A stretch of 7,834 nucleotides of DNA from Campylobacterota bacterium (lineage in GTDB: Bacteria > Campylobacterota > Campylobacteria > Campylobacterales > Sulfurimonadaceae): NCBI GenBank assembly GCA_013153755.1, contig JAADDU010000092.1:1-7834 (forward strand), written 5' to 3'. Positions 1 through 6,485 of the stretch are shown one piece after another. The translations under genes and the position numbers were made by a program. Below the pieces are notes generated by a model, which was not told the origin of the DNA, did not search any database, and saw nothing but the letters and a program-made list of their open reading frames with translations. The stretch's first letter is position 1. Each line of letters begins with the position of its first letter.

Positions 1-104
1 TAAAAACTGACTTTGGTGGTTTAGATTTAGCCCCTATGATTATAATTATAGGACTACAGGTTGTCATAGTTATCCTTAGTGCCGTGTTGCGTTCGTTATA
101 TTAA
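1..104 (+). CDS. YggT family membrane protein, C-terminal end (partial)
   Basis: This is the last 34 codons of a reading frame that enters from the left edge and stops at TAA 102-104. The peptide begins KTDFGGLDLAPM and continues as a strongly hydrophobic stretch (IIIIGLQVVIVILSAVL) ending RSLY. A G-G-x-D-x-(A/S)-P-M motif directly before a last membrane helix is typical of the C-terminus of YggT-family inner membrane proteins, small two-repeat proteins of poorly known role. In C. jejuni, as I recall it, a YggT-like gene also lies a few genes upstream of mobB, which fits. The identification rests on a short tail and one motif; the start and the N-terminal half are outside the window. Confidence 0.72.
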   Translation, partial: KTDFGGLDLAPMIIIIGLQVVIVILSAVLRSLY

Positions 105-130
105 AGATGAAGAATTTATTCCTCATCTTT
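103..130. terminator. Putative bidirectional terminator hairpin between convergent genes
   Basis: Bases 103-114 pair with 119-130 around a 4-base loop (TTTA), giving 11 of 12 pairs with one A/C mismatch at 111/122. The + strand right arm ends in TTT, and the reverse transcript likewise ends its arm in TTT. The stem contains part of the YggT stop codon (102-104), and the loop plus arm contain the end of the lipoprotein gene (stop 116-118). It sits exactly where two convergent genes meet, so a shared terminator is likely, although it lacks a long T tract beyond the stem. Confidence 0.5.
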
Positions 131-595
131 ATAGTAAATTATTTCATCTGATTTTATATCTTTATCTTTAAGCATAAACACGATTTGACTTCTTTTTTCT
201 TCTTTAAACTTAACTAAATAGTAACTATTCCATTGATTATATGTAGATGTTAATCCTGAAAATTCATTAACATTAGATAGTTTTTTTACACTCAAAGGTG
301 TTTTGTTATTTAGTTTTATCATAAAATTCACATCATGTATTTTATCTTTATCATTTATATAAAAATAAATATAAAAATACTCATAATCCTTATACTTTTT
401 TGGATATACATCATTTAGATAGACAACAGATATAATTCCTTTTGTTTTATCATCTAGAGTTTTTATTTTAGAATTTTGTAAACTCACCATACCTAGTTCT
501 TGCTCTTTTTTTATATCAAACCTAGTAAAAGCATTTTTATCAGCACAACCAAGTAAGAGTAGTATTAAAGCTATATTTGTAATAATATATTTCAT
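116..595 (-). CDS. Putative lipoprotein of unknown function
   Basis: A 159-residue protein with a lipoprotein signal peptide: Lys2, a hydrophobic stretch (about residues 4-15) and the lipobox LLGC, giving a predicted lipidated Cys17 after signal peptidase II cleavage. The +2 residue is Ala, so its final membrane cannot be stated with confidence. The remainder is Lys-rich and aromatic-rich (for example YEYFYIYFYIN near the middle), suggesting an extracytoplasmic beta-rich fold, but I do not recognise a family. The start at 595 is preferred over the in-frame ATG at 601, because the AGAGGA ribosome site at 602-607 abuts the upstream ATG but lies 6 bases from the second one. It is convergent with YggT and divergent from the mobB operon, so it is a single-gene unit. 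It is not part of the conserved neighbourhood I recall and may be lineage-specific. Confidence 0.8.
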   Translation of the reverse strand: MKYIITNIALILLLLGCADKNAFTRFDIKKEQELGMVSLQNSKIKTLDDKTKGIISVVYLNDVYPKKYKDYEYFYIYFYINDKDKIHDVNFMIKLNNKTPLSVKKLSNVNEFSGLTSTYNQWNSYYLVKFKEEKRSQIVFMLKDKDIKSDEIIYYKDEE

Positions 596-601
596 TGTCA
601 T

Positions 602-607
602 TCCTCT
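602..607 (-). promoter_or_regulatory. Ribosome binding site deciding the lipoprotein start
   Basis: The - strand reads AGAGGA directly followed by ATGACAATG. The first ATG (601) touches the site and is too close to be used. The second (595) is 6 bases away, the normal distance, so the protein should begin MKYIITN. Confidence 0.65.
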
Positions 608-620
608 AAATTATTACGAA

Positions 621-626
621 ATTATA
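621..626 (-). promoter_or_regulatory. -10 box of the lipoprotein gene promoter
   Basis: The - strand carries a perfect TATAAT here, 26 bases upstream of the preferred ATG at 595, giving a short leader that contains the ribosome site. No convincing -35 box is visible, as is common for sigma-70 promoters in Campylobacterota. Confidence 0.5.
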
Positions 627-658
627 TCTTATTAAACAAGCTTTTAACGAGTATTTTG

Positions 659-664
659 TATAAT
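659..664 (+). promoter_or_regulatory. -10 box of the mobB-fbp-metG operon promoter
   Basis: A perfect TATAAT preceded by T-rich sequence (ATTTTG), 28 bases upstream of the mobB GTG. It predicts a transcription start near 670 and a leader of about 20 bases. There is no clear -35 box. It is the only good promoter candidate seen ahead of the packed genes at 693-5175, so it probably drives all of them. Confidence 0.55.
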
Positions 665-692
665 AAGTAAAATTTTAGATTAAAGAAATATA

Positions 693-1196
693 GTGAAAAA
701 AAGATTAGCAGTAGCATTTACAGGACCATCTAACAGTGGTAAAACAACTCTTATACTAAAAGTTGCTAGAAAACTTATCCATGAACATGGCAAGGAAGTT
801 GCTATCATTAAACACGATCCTAGTGATAAAGCTCGTTTTGATGTAGAGGGCAAAGATAGTTACAAGTTTAGTGATACAGGTGCAGAGGTTATAGTAACCT
901 CCCCTACCCGTACAACATACTTTTCTAAAAGACACAAAGAGTTAGATGAGATGATAAGACTTTTTGATAAGTTTGATATCTTACTTGTTGAGGGTTTAAA
1001 AAACTTACCATTACCCCGTATAAGTATCTTTAGAGATAGGCTTGATGAAGATTATTTTCCTTATATGGATGCTTTGGCTATAGACGATACGATAGACTTA
1101 AATAAGTATGAGTTACCACAAAATGTTGATATACTAGACTTAAACAATGCACAAGATGTTATATCTTGGATATTAAAAAACGCAAAGGAAGTGTAA
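693..1196 (+). CDS. mobB: MobB, molybdopterin-guanine dinucleotide biosynthesis GTP-binding protein
   Basis: MobB is a GTP-binding partner of MobA, which attaches GMP to molybdopterin to form the dinucleotide cofactor of enzymes such as nitrate reductase and formate dehydrogenase. At 167 residues it has the family's usual length. The Walker A loop GPSNSGKT spans residues 11-18. The family motifs follow in order: IKHD (39-42), GKDSYKF (53-59), GAEVIV (63-68), LVEGLK (98-103) and PRISIFR (108-114). The start is GTG with a weak AAAGAA site 5 bases upstream (682-687). Alternative downstream starts would remove the beta strand before the Walker loop, so the GTG is preferred. It is first in the operon, and fbp starts one base after its stop. 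No mobA is visible here. MobB is known to help but not be essential in other bacteria. Confidence 0.92.
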   Translation: MKKRLAVAFTGPSNSGKTTLILKVARKLIHEHGKEVAIIKHDPSDKARFDVEGKDSYKFSDTGAEVIVTSPTRTTYFSKRHKELDEMIRLFDKFDILLVEGLKNLPLPRISIFRDRLDEDYFPYMDALAIDDTIDLNKYELPQNVDILDLNNAQDVISWILKNAKEV

Positions 1197-1197
1197 A

Positions 1198-2040
1198 ATG
1201 AAAGAGATATTTGAAGCGATACAAGAGAGTGCAAAAAAGATAAAAGTAGCTATAGATATAAAAGATATAGGTTACTCAGACAACCAAAACAGCTCAGGGG
1301 AAGATCAACTTCAACTAGATATAAAGTGTGACATCATTATAGAGGAGCTTTTTGCAAAAGTATCTTCTATAAACACTATAGCGAGTGAGGAAAAAGATGA
1401 AGCAAAAGTATTGCATCCAGATGCAGATTATTTTATAGCTTATGACCCACTTGATGGTTCATCTTTGGTTGATGTAGATTTAAGTGTTGGTTCTATCTTT
1501 GGTATCTATAAAGGTGGTTTTGGTACAGACAAAATGGTAGCTGCTTGTTATGTTGTATTTGGTCCTAGAGTTGAGATGGTTTTTGCACAAGATGATGTTA
1601 AAAAATACCTCTTACAAGGGGATGAGTTTGTATTTGTACAAGATATAGTACTAAATGAAAAAGGTAAACTTATGGCACCAGGTGGAACTCAACAAAACTG
1701 GCAACCTTACCATAAAGATATGATAGATGGTTTTTTCAAAGAGGGTTACAGACTAAGATACTCTGGTGGTATGGTACCTGATTTACATCAGATTTTACTA
1801 AAAGGTGGTGGACTTTTTAGTTACCCTGCTACGAGTGACAAACCAGATGGTAAACTTCGCAAACTTTTTGAGGTATTTCCATTTGCATTTATCTATGAGA
1901 GAGCTGGTGGTGAGGCAATAGATGGTAAAAATGCACTTATGGGACTACCACACTCACATATACACGATACTTCACCATGTTTTTTTGGTTCAAAATATGA
2001 AATATCAAGAGTAAAAGAGGTTTATGCACTAAATGTCTAA
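1198..2040 (+). CDS. fbp: Fructose-1,6-bisphosphatase, class I, short form
   Basis: It removes the 1-phosphate of fructose 1,6-bisphosphate in cytosolic gluconeogenesis, an important step for bacteria that fix CO2 through the reductive TCA cycle. Class I motifs occur in order: GEDQLQLD (34-41), the metal-binding SEE (63-65), DPLDGSS (83-89), VGSIFGIY (97-104), RYSGGMVPD (187-195) and the substrate-binding block LRKLFEVFP to RAGG (220-238). The length, 280 residues, is about 50 less than typical class I enzymes. The missing part is mainly the N-terminus, which in mammalian enzymes carries much of the AMP allosteric site. The residue after DPLDGSS is Leu instead of the usual Asn. AGGAAG at 1186-1191 is a good ribosome site. 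The gene starts one base after the mobB stop and overlaps the next gene by 8 bases, so translation is probably coupled. Confidence 0.93.
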   Translation: MKEIFEAIQESAKKIKVAIDIKDIGYSDNQNSSGEDQLQLDIKCDIIIEELFAKVSSINTIASEEKDEAKVLHPDADYFIAYDPLDGSSLVDVDLSVGSIFGIYKGGFGTDKMVAACYVVFGPRVEMVFAQDDVKKYLLQGDEFVFVQDIVLNEKGKLMAPGGTQQNWQPYHKDMIDGFFKEGYRLRYSGGMVPDLHQILLKGGGLFSYPATSDKPDGKLRKLFEVFPFAFIYERAGGEAIDGKNALMGLPHSHIHDTSPCFFGSKYEISRVKEVYALNV

Positions 2041-2230
2041 CAAAGAGCTAGATAAATTTGAGATACACTTAGATGCAATGGTACAAAAACTTCAAGAGTG
2101 TCAAAAAAACAAAAAATTACAAAGTTGTAGTCTTTGTAATGATTTTTTAACTTGTGAACTTAGAGATAACTATATAAAAGCAGTTTATAATAGTATGTCT
2201 AAAGGTGAAACCGGTGGATTTGAATTTTAA
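2033..2230 (+). CDS. Small conserved protein with a C-x2-C-x5-C motif, function unknown
   Basis: A 65-residue soluble protein. An N-terminal helix (about 3-28, Lys/Glu-rich with Leu spacing) leads into C32-S-L-C35 and C41, with a further Cys at 23. A helical YIKAVYNSM stretch and a Gly-Phe-rich tail ending GGFEF follow. The cysteine spacing suggests a single zinc or iron-sulfur ligand set or a redox pair, but there is no known domain I can name. Its ATG lies inside the last codons of fbp (8-base overlap) with only a distant GAGG (2017-2020), so it is probably translated by coupling. A short gene of this kind sits between fbp and metG in C. jejuni too (Cj0839c, from memory), which argues that it is a real, conserved gene and not a chance frame. 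Confidence 0.82.
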   Translation: MSNKELDKFEIHLDAMVQKLQECQKNKKLQSCSLCNDFLTCELRDNYIKAVYNSMSKGETGGFEF

Positions 2231-2251
2231 ATGAGGGAGATAATTAAATAG

Positions 2252-4183
2252 ATGAATAAATATATAACAACACCTATATACTATGTAAACGGGGAAGCAC
2301 ATATAGGTCATGCCTATACAACTTTCATAGCAGATACAATGGCTAGATATGAAAAATTAAAAGGTAATAAGACTTACTTTTTAACTGGTACAGATGAGCA
2401 TGGTCAAAAGATAGAAGAATCAGCACAAAAAAACAACAAACCAACACAAGAGTTTGCAGATGAGATAAGTGCTACTTTTAAAAACCTATGGGATGAGTTT
2501 GAAATAGATTATGACAAGTTTATAAGAACTACAGATGCAGACCATAAGATTGGTGTTCAAAAAGCATTTGAGACTATGTATAACAAGGGCGATATATATA
2601 AAGACTTTTATGAGGGACATTATTGTGTAAGTTGTGAGACATTTTTCCCTCAAACTCAACTTTTAGATGGTGAGTTTTGTCCAGATTGTGGAAGAAGTAC
2701 AAGTGTTGTAAAAGAGGAGAGCTACTTTTTCAAACTCTCAAAATATGAAGATGCACTACTTAAACATTATGAGGACAACCCAGACTTCATACTCCCCCGC
2801 TCCCGTGCAAATGAGGTTATAAACTTCGTAAAAGGTGGGCTTCGTGACTTATCTGTGACTAGAACATCATTTTCTTGGGGTGTAAAACTACCAGATTCTA
2901 TGAAAGAGGACAAACATGTTATGTATGTTTGGTTAGATGCACTAATGAACTATATAACAGCTTTAGGATATGGTAAAGATGAAGAAAACATGGAGTTTTG
3001 GCCAGCAACTGCTCACATAGTTGGTAAAGATATACTCCGTTTTCATGCTATATACTGGCCTGCATTTTTGATGAGTCTTGATATACCACTTCCAAAACAC
3101 ATAGCTGCTCATGGCTGGTGGACTCGTGATGGGGAGAAGATGAGTAAATCTAAAGGTAATGTTGTATCTCCTAAAGAGGTTGCAGATGCTTATGGTGTTG
3201 AAAATTTAAGATACTTTATGCTCCGTGAAGTTCCTTTTGGTCAAGATGGAGATTTTTCACAACGAGCTTTTATAGATAGAATCAACTCAGAACTTAGTAA
3301 CGATTTGGGTAACCTTTTAAACCGTATTATAGGTATGAGTGGAAAATACAGTGACTTTGAGATAGATAGTAAAGATGTTGCAAAATACCATCAAAAAGAG
3401 TTAGATGCAATGAATGATGCACTAAATAATCTTGATGATTTTATGCAAAATGTACAAACACATAGATACTTAGAAGAACTTTGGAAACTCTTTAGCATAG
3501 GAAATACTGCAATAACAAGTTATGAGCCTTGGGTTAAGATAAAAGAGGGTAAAAAAGATGAAGCATTAGCAACAGTTGCACTTGTTGCAAACATCTTGGC
3601 AAAAGCTTCTGTTATGCTATCTCCTGTTATGCCAAAAACAACAAATACTATAGCAGATGCACTAAACTTTGAGATAAATAACCAAAGCTATAATGAACTA
3701 ATAGTAGACGAAAAACTTTTAAAACTATTTAATATCAAAAAAGTTCCACCACTTTTTCCTCGTGTTGAAGAGCCTTTGATGGCAGAAGCTCCAAAAGCTG
3801 AACCAAACCCACCAAAAGAGCAAAAGAGTGAGAAAAAAGAACCTAAAGATGAAGATAATCTCATAGAGATAGGACAGTTTTTTGAAACATCACTTAAAGT
3901 TGGTATAGTCGTAGAAGCAGAGGAAGTTAAAAAGAGTAAAAAACTTCTAAAACTTCAAGTTGATTTGGGCGAAGAGAGTCCTCGTCAAGTTGTAGCTGGA
4001 ATTAAAGAGTTTTACTCTACCGATGATTTGATTGGTACTCAGGTTTGTGTTGTTGCAAACCTAAAACCTGCAAAACTTATGGGTATGATAAGTGAAGGAA
4101 TGCTTCTTGCTGCTAAAGATGAAGATGGTTTATGTTTAGTTAGACCAGAGAAACCTAAAAAGGCAGGTACACCTATTGGATGA
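2252..4183 (+). CDS. metG: Methionyl-tRNA synthetase
   Basis: It charges initiator and elongator tRNA-Met with methionine in the cytosol. At 643 residues it has a class I Rossmann catalytic domain with HIGH (17-20) and KMSKS (296-300). A single zinc knuckle has four cysteines (C125-x2-C128 and C143-x2-C146), and WLDALMNY (227-234) is conserved. An alpha-helical anticodon-binding domain with NDLGNL (350-355) covers about 340-500. A Pro/Lys/Glu-rich linker (about 511-535) joins a C-terminal OB-fold tRNA-binding domain of the Trbp111 type (about 538-643), with the KKSKKLLKL and GxxxGM features expected. The ribosome site GAGGGAG (2233-2239) is rather far, 12 bases, from the ATG. The next gene overlaps its stop codon as ATGA. 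Confidence 0.98.
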   Translation: MNKYITTPIYYVNGEAHIGHAYTTFIADTMARYEKLKGNKTYFLTGTDEHGQKIEESAQKNNKPTQEFADEISATFKNLWDEFEIDYDKFIRTTDADHKIGVQKAFETMYNKGDIYKDFYEGHYCVSCETFFPQTQLLDGEFCPDCGRSTSVVKEESYFFKLSKYEDALLKHYEDNPDFILPRSRANEVINFVKGGLRDLSVTRTSFSWGVKLPDSMKEDKHVMYVWLDALMNYITALGYGKDEENMEFWPATAHIVGKDILRFHAIYWPAFLMSLDIPLPKHIAAHGWWTRDGEKMSKSKGNVVSPKEVADAYGVENLRYFMLREVPFGQDGDFSQRAFIDRINSELSNDLGNLLNRIIGMSGKYSDFEIDSKDVAKYHQKELDAMNDALNNLDDFMQNVQTHRYLEELWKLFSIGNTAITSYEPWVKIKEGKKDEALATVALVANILAKASVMLSPVMPKTTNTIADALNFEINNQSYNELIVDEKLLKLFNIKKVPPLFPRVEEPLMAEAPKAEPNPPKEQKSEKKEPKDEDNLIEIGQFFETSLKVGIVVEAEEVKKSKKLLKLQVDLGEESPRQVVAGIKEFYSTDDLIGTQVCVVANLKPAKLMGMISEGMLLAAKDEDGLCLVRPEKPKKAGTPIG

Positions 4184-5175
4184 GACTAGAAAACTTCCTC
4201 GCACTTACACATGGTAAGCTTTTAAACGAGCCATGTGTAAATAGTTTTGAAAATATTGTTTTTGAAGCCCACAGAGTAAAAAGGGGTGATATATATTTTG
4301 CTTTTGATGAGCAAGATATAGAACTTGCCGTACAAAATGGTGCTTATGCAATAATTTTTGAAGATGAAGTTTTTGTAAGTGATGAAGAGATAGCGTGGAT
4401 AAAAGTAGTATCTTTAGATGATGCTATAAAAAGATTAGTTCGTTTTAGGATGATTGAGCAAGATATTGTTGCTTATGAGTGTAATGAAATCATCCTAAAA
4501 CTCTCACTTCAAACCATAACACAAAACAACTTTTTTGTTTTACATGGCGATATAAAATCTAACTTTAAACCTCTTTGGCAGTTGGAGCAAAAAACAACTG
4601 TACTCTTCTGCCCTACTCTAAATTCAAAAGATATATTTGCAAATATAAACGAGCTTTCACATGTTGAGATGCAAGAGATAGATATAGTGGAACAAACACT
4701 TTTTGAAACCTCTTTTATATATGATGATATATTTTATGAAAGACAACTTATATCTCCATTTTTCATGCCATATCTCGAAGAGTTACTGCATCTATATAAG
4801 AGTTTAAAGATTAATTTTAAACTAAAAAAGTTTACACCTATAGAGCATTTTGAAGCAGTTTTTACTAACAAAAATTTTGAGATAAAAAACTTTGGGACAA
4901 GTGATAAAGTACTTATCTTTGAGCCTAACAGTTCACTTATAGAGAGTGAGATAAGATTTTTACAAAACAATGCATCTTGGGCAAAACTTATCATTCTTCT
5001 ACCAGCCACACTTAACAAAGATGAAGATAAAAACATCATCACATACAAACATGAAAAAGATATACTTAATATCTTAAAAAATAATAGTTTTCACTTTGCT
5101 CTTGTTGTTGGAGTTAGTAAAATAATCTTAAACAAACCTTTAACAAACCAAAAACAACTAACCATTGAATTTTAA
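4180..5175 (+). CDS. Degenerate MurF-like Mur ligase homologue, probable pseudoenzyme
   Basis: A 331-residue protein usually annotated as hypothetical. Residues 1-90 read like the substrate-binding N-domain of MurE/MurF: FLALTHGKL, then HRVKRGDIYFAF (31-42) for the family's SR-x-V-x-PGD-x-F-x-A, NGAYAII (53-59) and IKVVSLDDAI (74-83). The central domain can be followed, but the ATP loop GxxGKT is absent: VAYECNEIIL (97-106) stands in its place. The GANHxGEI segment appears as CPTLNSKDI (144-152). Residues from about 220 resemble the start of the C-domain, with FEPNSSLIES (247-256) where MurF has D-x-YNANPxSM. It should therefore not ligate with ATP; a structural or regulatory envelope role is possible but inferred. 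It overlaps metG by 4 bases. The equivalent gene after metS in C. jejuni is also uncharacterised, as I recall. The reading frame is intact, so it is not a recent pseudogene. Mur homology is judged by eye. Confidence 0.72.
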   Translation: MRLENFLALTHGKLLNEPCVNSFENIVFEAHRVKRGDIYFAFDEQDIELAVQNGAYAIIFEDEVFVSDEEIAWIKVVSLDDAIKRLVRFRMIEQDIVAYECNEIILKLSLQTITQNNFFVLHGDIKSNFKPLWQLEQKTTVLFCPTLNSKDIFANINELSHVEMQEIDIVEQTLFETSFIYDDIFYERQLISPFFMPYLEELLHLYKSLKINFKLKKFTPIEHFEAVFTNKNFEIKNFGTSDKVLIFEPNSSLIESEIRFLQNNASWAKLIILLPATLNKDEDKNIITYKHEKDILNILKNNSFHFALVVGVSKIILNKPLTNQKQLTIEF

Positions 5176-5192
5176 ATAAAAGGATAAAACAG

Positions 5193-5540
5193 ATGCAAGA
5201 CAATAACTCAAACACTGGATATATTAAAACGAATATTGGACTAAGTGTCATCTCTTTGGGTGTTATAGCAACATTTTTTACCTACACAGTATGGTTTAAC
5301 AATGATTCTAAAACTATTTTAAAAACAAATCAAAGTATAAAATCATCCATAATAAAGACCAACCAAAAGCTTGAGCATTTATCAAATCTTCTTATAGAGC
5401 AAAATACACTTCAAAGTAAAAAAATAAAATTATTACAAGATGAAATTGAAGCTTTAAAAAAACAACAAGACACTAAAAATAAAGTTAAAAATGCTACTTT
5501 AAACCTTTTAAATATGATTGGTTTAAAACCAAATAATTAA
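5193..5540 (+). CDS. Small single-pass membrane protein with coiled coil, function unknown
   Basis: A 115-residue protein with a polar, Asn-rich N-terminus (1-13), one membrane helix (about 14-34, GLSVISLGVIATFFTYTVW) and a long Lys/Gln-rich helix. Leu/Ile residues spaced through 60-88 suggest a coiled coil. A short amphipathic or hydrophobic segment (ATLNLLNMIGL, 101-111) ends it. The layout is like FtsB/FtsL-type division proteins, but no specific sequence signature supports that. AAAAGGA (5178-5184) is a good ribosome site 8 bases from the ATG. It lies 17 bases after the Mur-like gene, so it is probably the last gene of the metG operon. I do not recognise a family. Confidence 0.75.
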   Translation: MQDNNSNTGYIKTNIGLSVISLGVIATFFTYTVWFNNDSKTILKTNQSIKSSIIKTNQKLEHLSNLLIEQNTLQSKKIKLLQDEIEALKKQQDTKNKVKNATLNLLNMIGLKPNN

Positions 5541-5556
5541 TTTAAAACTTTTTAGA

Positions 5557-5562
5557 TATAAT
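5557..5562 (+). promoter_or_regulatory. -10 box of the dapA promoter
   Basis: A perfect TATAAT within TTTTTAGATATAATTGCG, 28 bases upstream of the dapA ATG, with T-rich sequence before it and no clear -35 box. It predicts a start near 5568 and gives dapA-fabL its own transcript in addition to any read-through from the metG operon. Confidence 0.55.
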
Positions 5563-5590
5563 TGCGTATTATTTAAAAAAGGTAAGATTT

Positions 5591-6484
5591 ATGGATATAG
5601 TAACGGGTTCTTCAACGGCATTGATAACTCCATTTAAAAATGGAAAATTAGATGAGCAAAGTTATGCTGCACTTATCAAAAGACAGATTAACAACGGTAT
5701 GGATGCAGTATGTCCAGTTGGTACAACTGGAGAGAGTGCAACTCTAACGCATGATGAACATAAAAGATGTATAGAGATAGCAGTAGATGTTTGTAAAAAT
5801 ACTTCTACTAAAGTTTTAGCAGGTGCAGGAAGCAATGCAACACATGAAGCTGTAGAGATAGCAAAACATGCTCAAAAAGCTGGTGTAGATGCAGTATTTT
5901 CTGTATCTCCATACTATAACAAGCCATCTCAAGAAGGACTTTACCAGCACTATAAAGCTATAGCTCAAGCTGTTAGTGAACTACCATTTATGCTTTATAA
6001 TGTACCTGGAAGAACGGGTGTAGATATATCAGCAGATACAACTATCAGACTTTTTGATGATGTTAAAAATATCTATGGTGTTAAAGAAGCAACAGGAAGC
6101 TTGGAGCGTACAGTTGAGTTATTATCAAGAAGACCAGAACTTAAAGTTTTTAGTGGTGATGATGCTATCGACTACCCTATCTTAGCAAATGGTGGAGCTG
6201 GGATTACAAGTGTGACATCAAATCTTATGCCAGATATGAAAAGTGAACTTGTAAGACTTGCACTTAGTGGAGATTTTAAAGGTGCTAAAGCTATCAACGA
6301 TAAATTATACCCACTAAACTCTGTAATGTTTTGTGAAGCGAACCCTATGCCCGTAAAAGCTGCTATGTATATCGCTGGACTTATCGATACTCTTGAATAT
6401 AGACTTCCTTTGGTTGCACCTAGCCTTGCAAATATGAAAAAAATAGAAGAAGTTATGAAAAATTATGAAATCAAAGGATTATAA
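5591..6484 (+). CDS. dapA: 4-hydroxy-tetrahydrodipicolinate synthase
   Basis: It condenses pyruvate with aspartate semialdehyde, the first committed step to diaminopimelate (peptidoglycan) and lysine, in the cytosol. The 297-residue length is normal for this (beta/alpha)8 enzyme. Visible active-site elements include GTTGES (44-49, with Thr45/Thr46), SPYYNKP (106-112, with Tyr108), YNVPGRTG (136-143, with Tyr136 and Arg141), the Schiff-base Lys165 in YGVKEATGS, and GGAGITSV (201-208). Ribosome site AAAAGG at 5577-5582 is 8 bases from the ATG. The reductase gene starts one base after its stop codon, so the two form a pair. From memory, the same pair occurs in C. jejuni (Cj0806-Cj0807), there after a zinc protease gene that is not present here. 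Confidence 0.97.
   Translation: MDIVTGSSTALITPFKNGKLDEQSYAALIKRQINNGMDAVCPVGTTGESATLTHDEHKRCIEIAVDVCKNTSTKVLAGAGSNATHEAVEIAKHAQKAGVDAVFSVSPYYNKPSQEGLYQHYKAIAQAVSELPFMLYNVPGRTGVDISADTTIRLFDDVKNIYGVKEATGSLERTVELLSRRPELKVFSGDDAIDYPILANGGAGITSVTSNLMPDMKSELVRLALSGDFKGAKAINDKLYPLNSVMFCEANPMPVKAAMYIAGLIDTLEYRLPLVAPSLANMKKIEEVMKNYEIKGL
6473..6478 (+). promoter_or_regulatory. Ribosome binding site deciding the reductase start
   Basis: AAAGGA within the last codons of dapA lies 7 bases before ATG 6486. The in-frame ATG at 6465 lies upstream of this site and has no good site of its own, so the longer 262-residue version is unlikely. Confidence 0.7.
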
Positions 6485-6485
6485 T

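Noticed and set aside
693..705. A run of seven A at the start of mobB, and of seven T (seven A on the coding strand) in the ankyrin gene, considered as phase-variation tracts
   Set aside because: Seven bases is short for slipped-strand switching, such runs are common in this AT-rich sequence, and neither gene is a typical variable surface gene.
2231..2251. A six-codon frame (ATG to TAG) filling the gap between the Cys-motif gene and metG, in frame with both
   Set aside because: It has no ribosome site of its own beyond general coupling, and it contains the metG ribosome site. A leader peptide is possible in principle, but there is no run of Met codons or alternative hairpins to suggest attenuation.
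4734..5048. A 104-codon open frame on the - strand within the Mur-like gene
   Set aside because: It lies wholly antisense inside a well-supported gene, has a Ser/Leu/Phe-rich composition typical of the reverse of AT-rich Lys/Glu/Leu codons, and has no motif.
5518..5532. Palindrome TTGGTTTAAAACCAA at the end of the coiled-coil membrane protein gene, considered as a terminator
   Set aside because: Only about 6 pairs can form around a minimal loop, and the next T run (5549-5553) is 17 or more bases away, too far for an intrinsic terminator.
6465..6485. Upstream ATG for the reductase giving 7 extra residues overlapping dapA
   Set aside because: The ribosome site at 6473-6478 lies downstream of this ATG and is well placed for the ATG at 6486; the SDR fold also begins at the later start.
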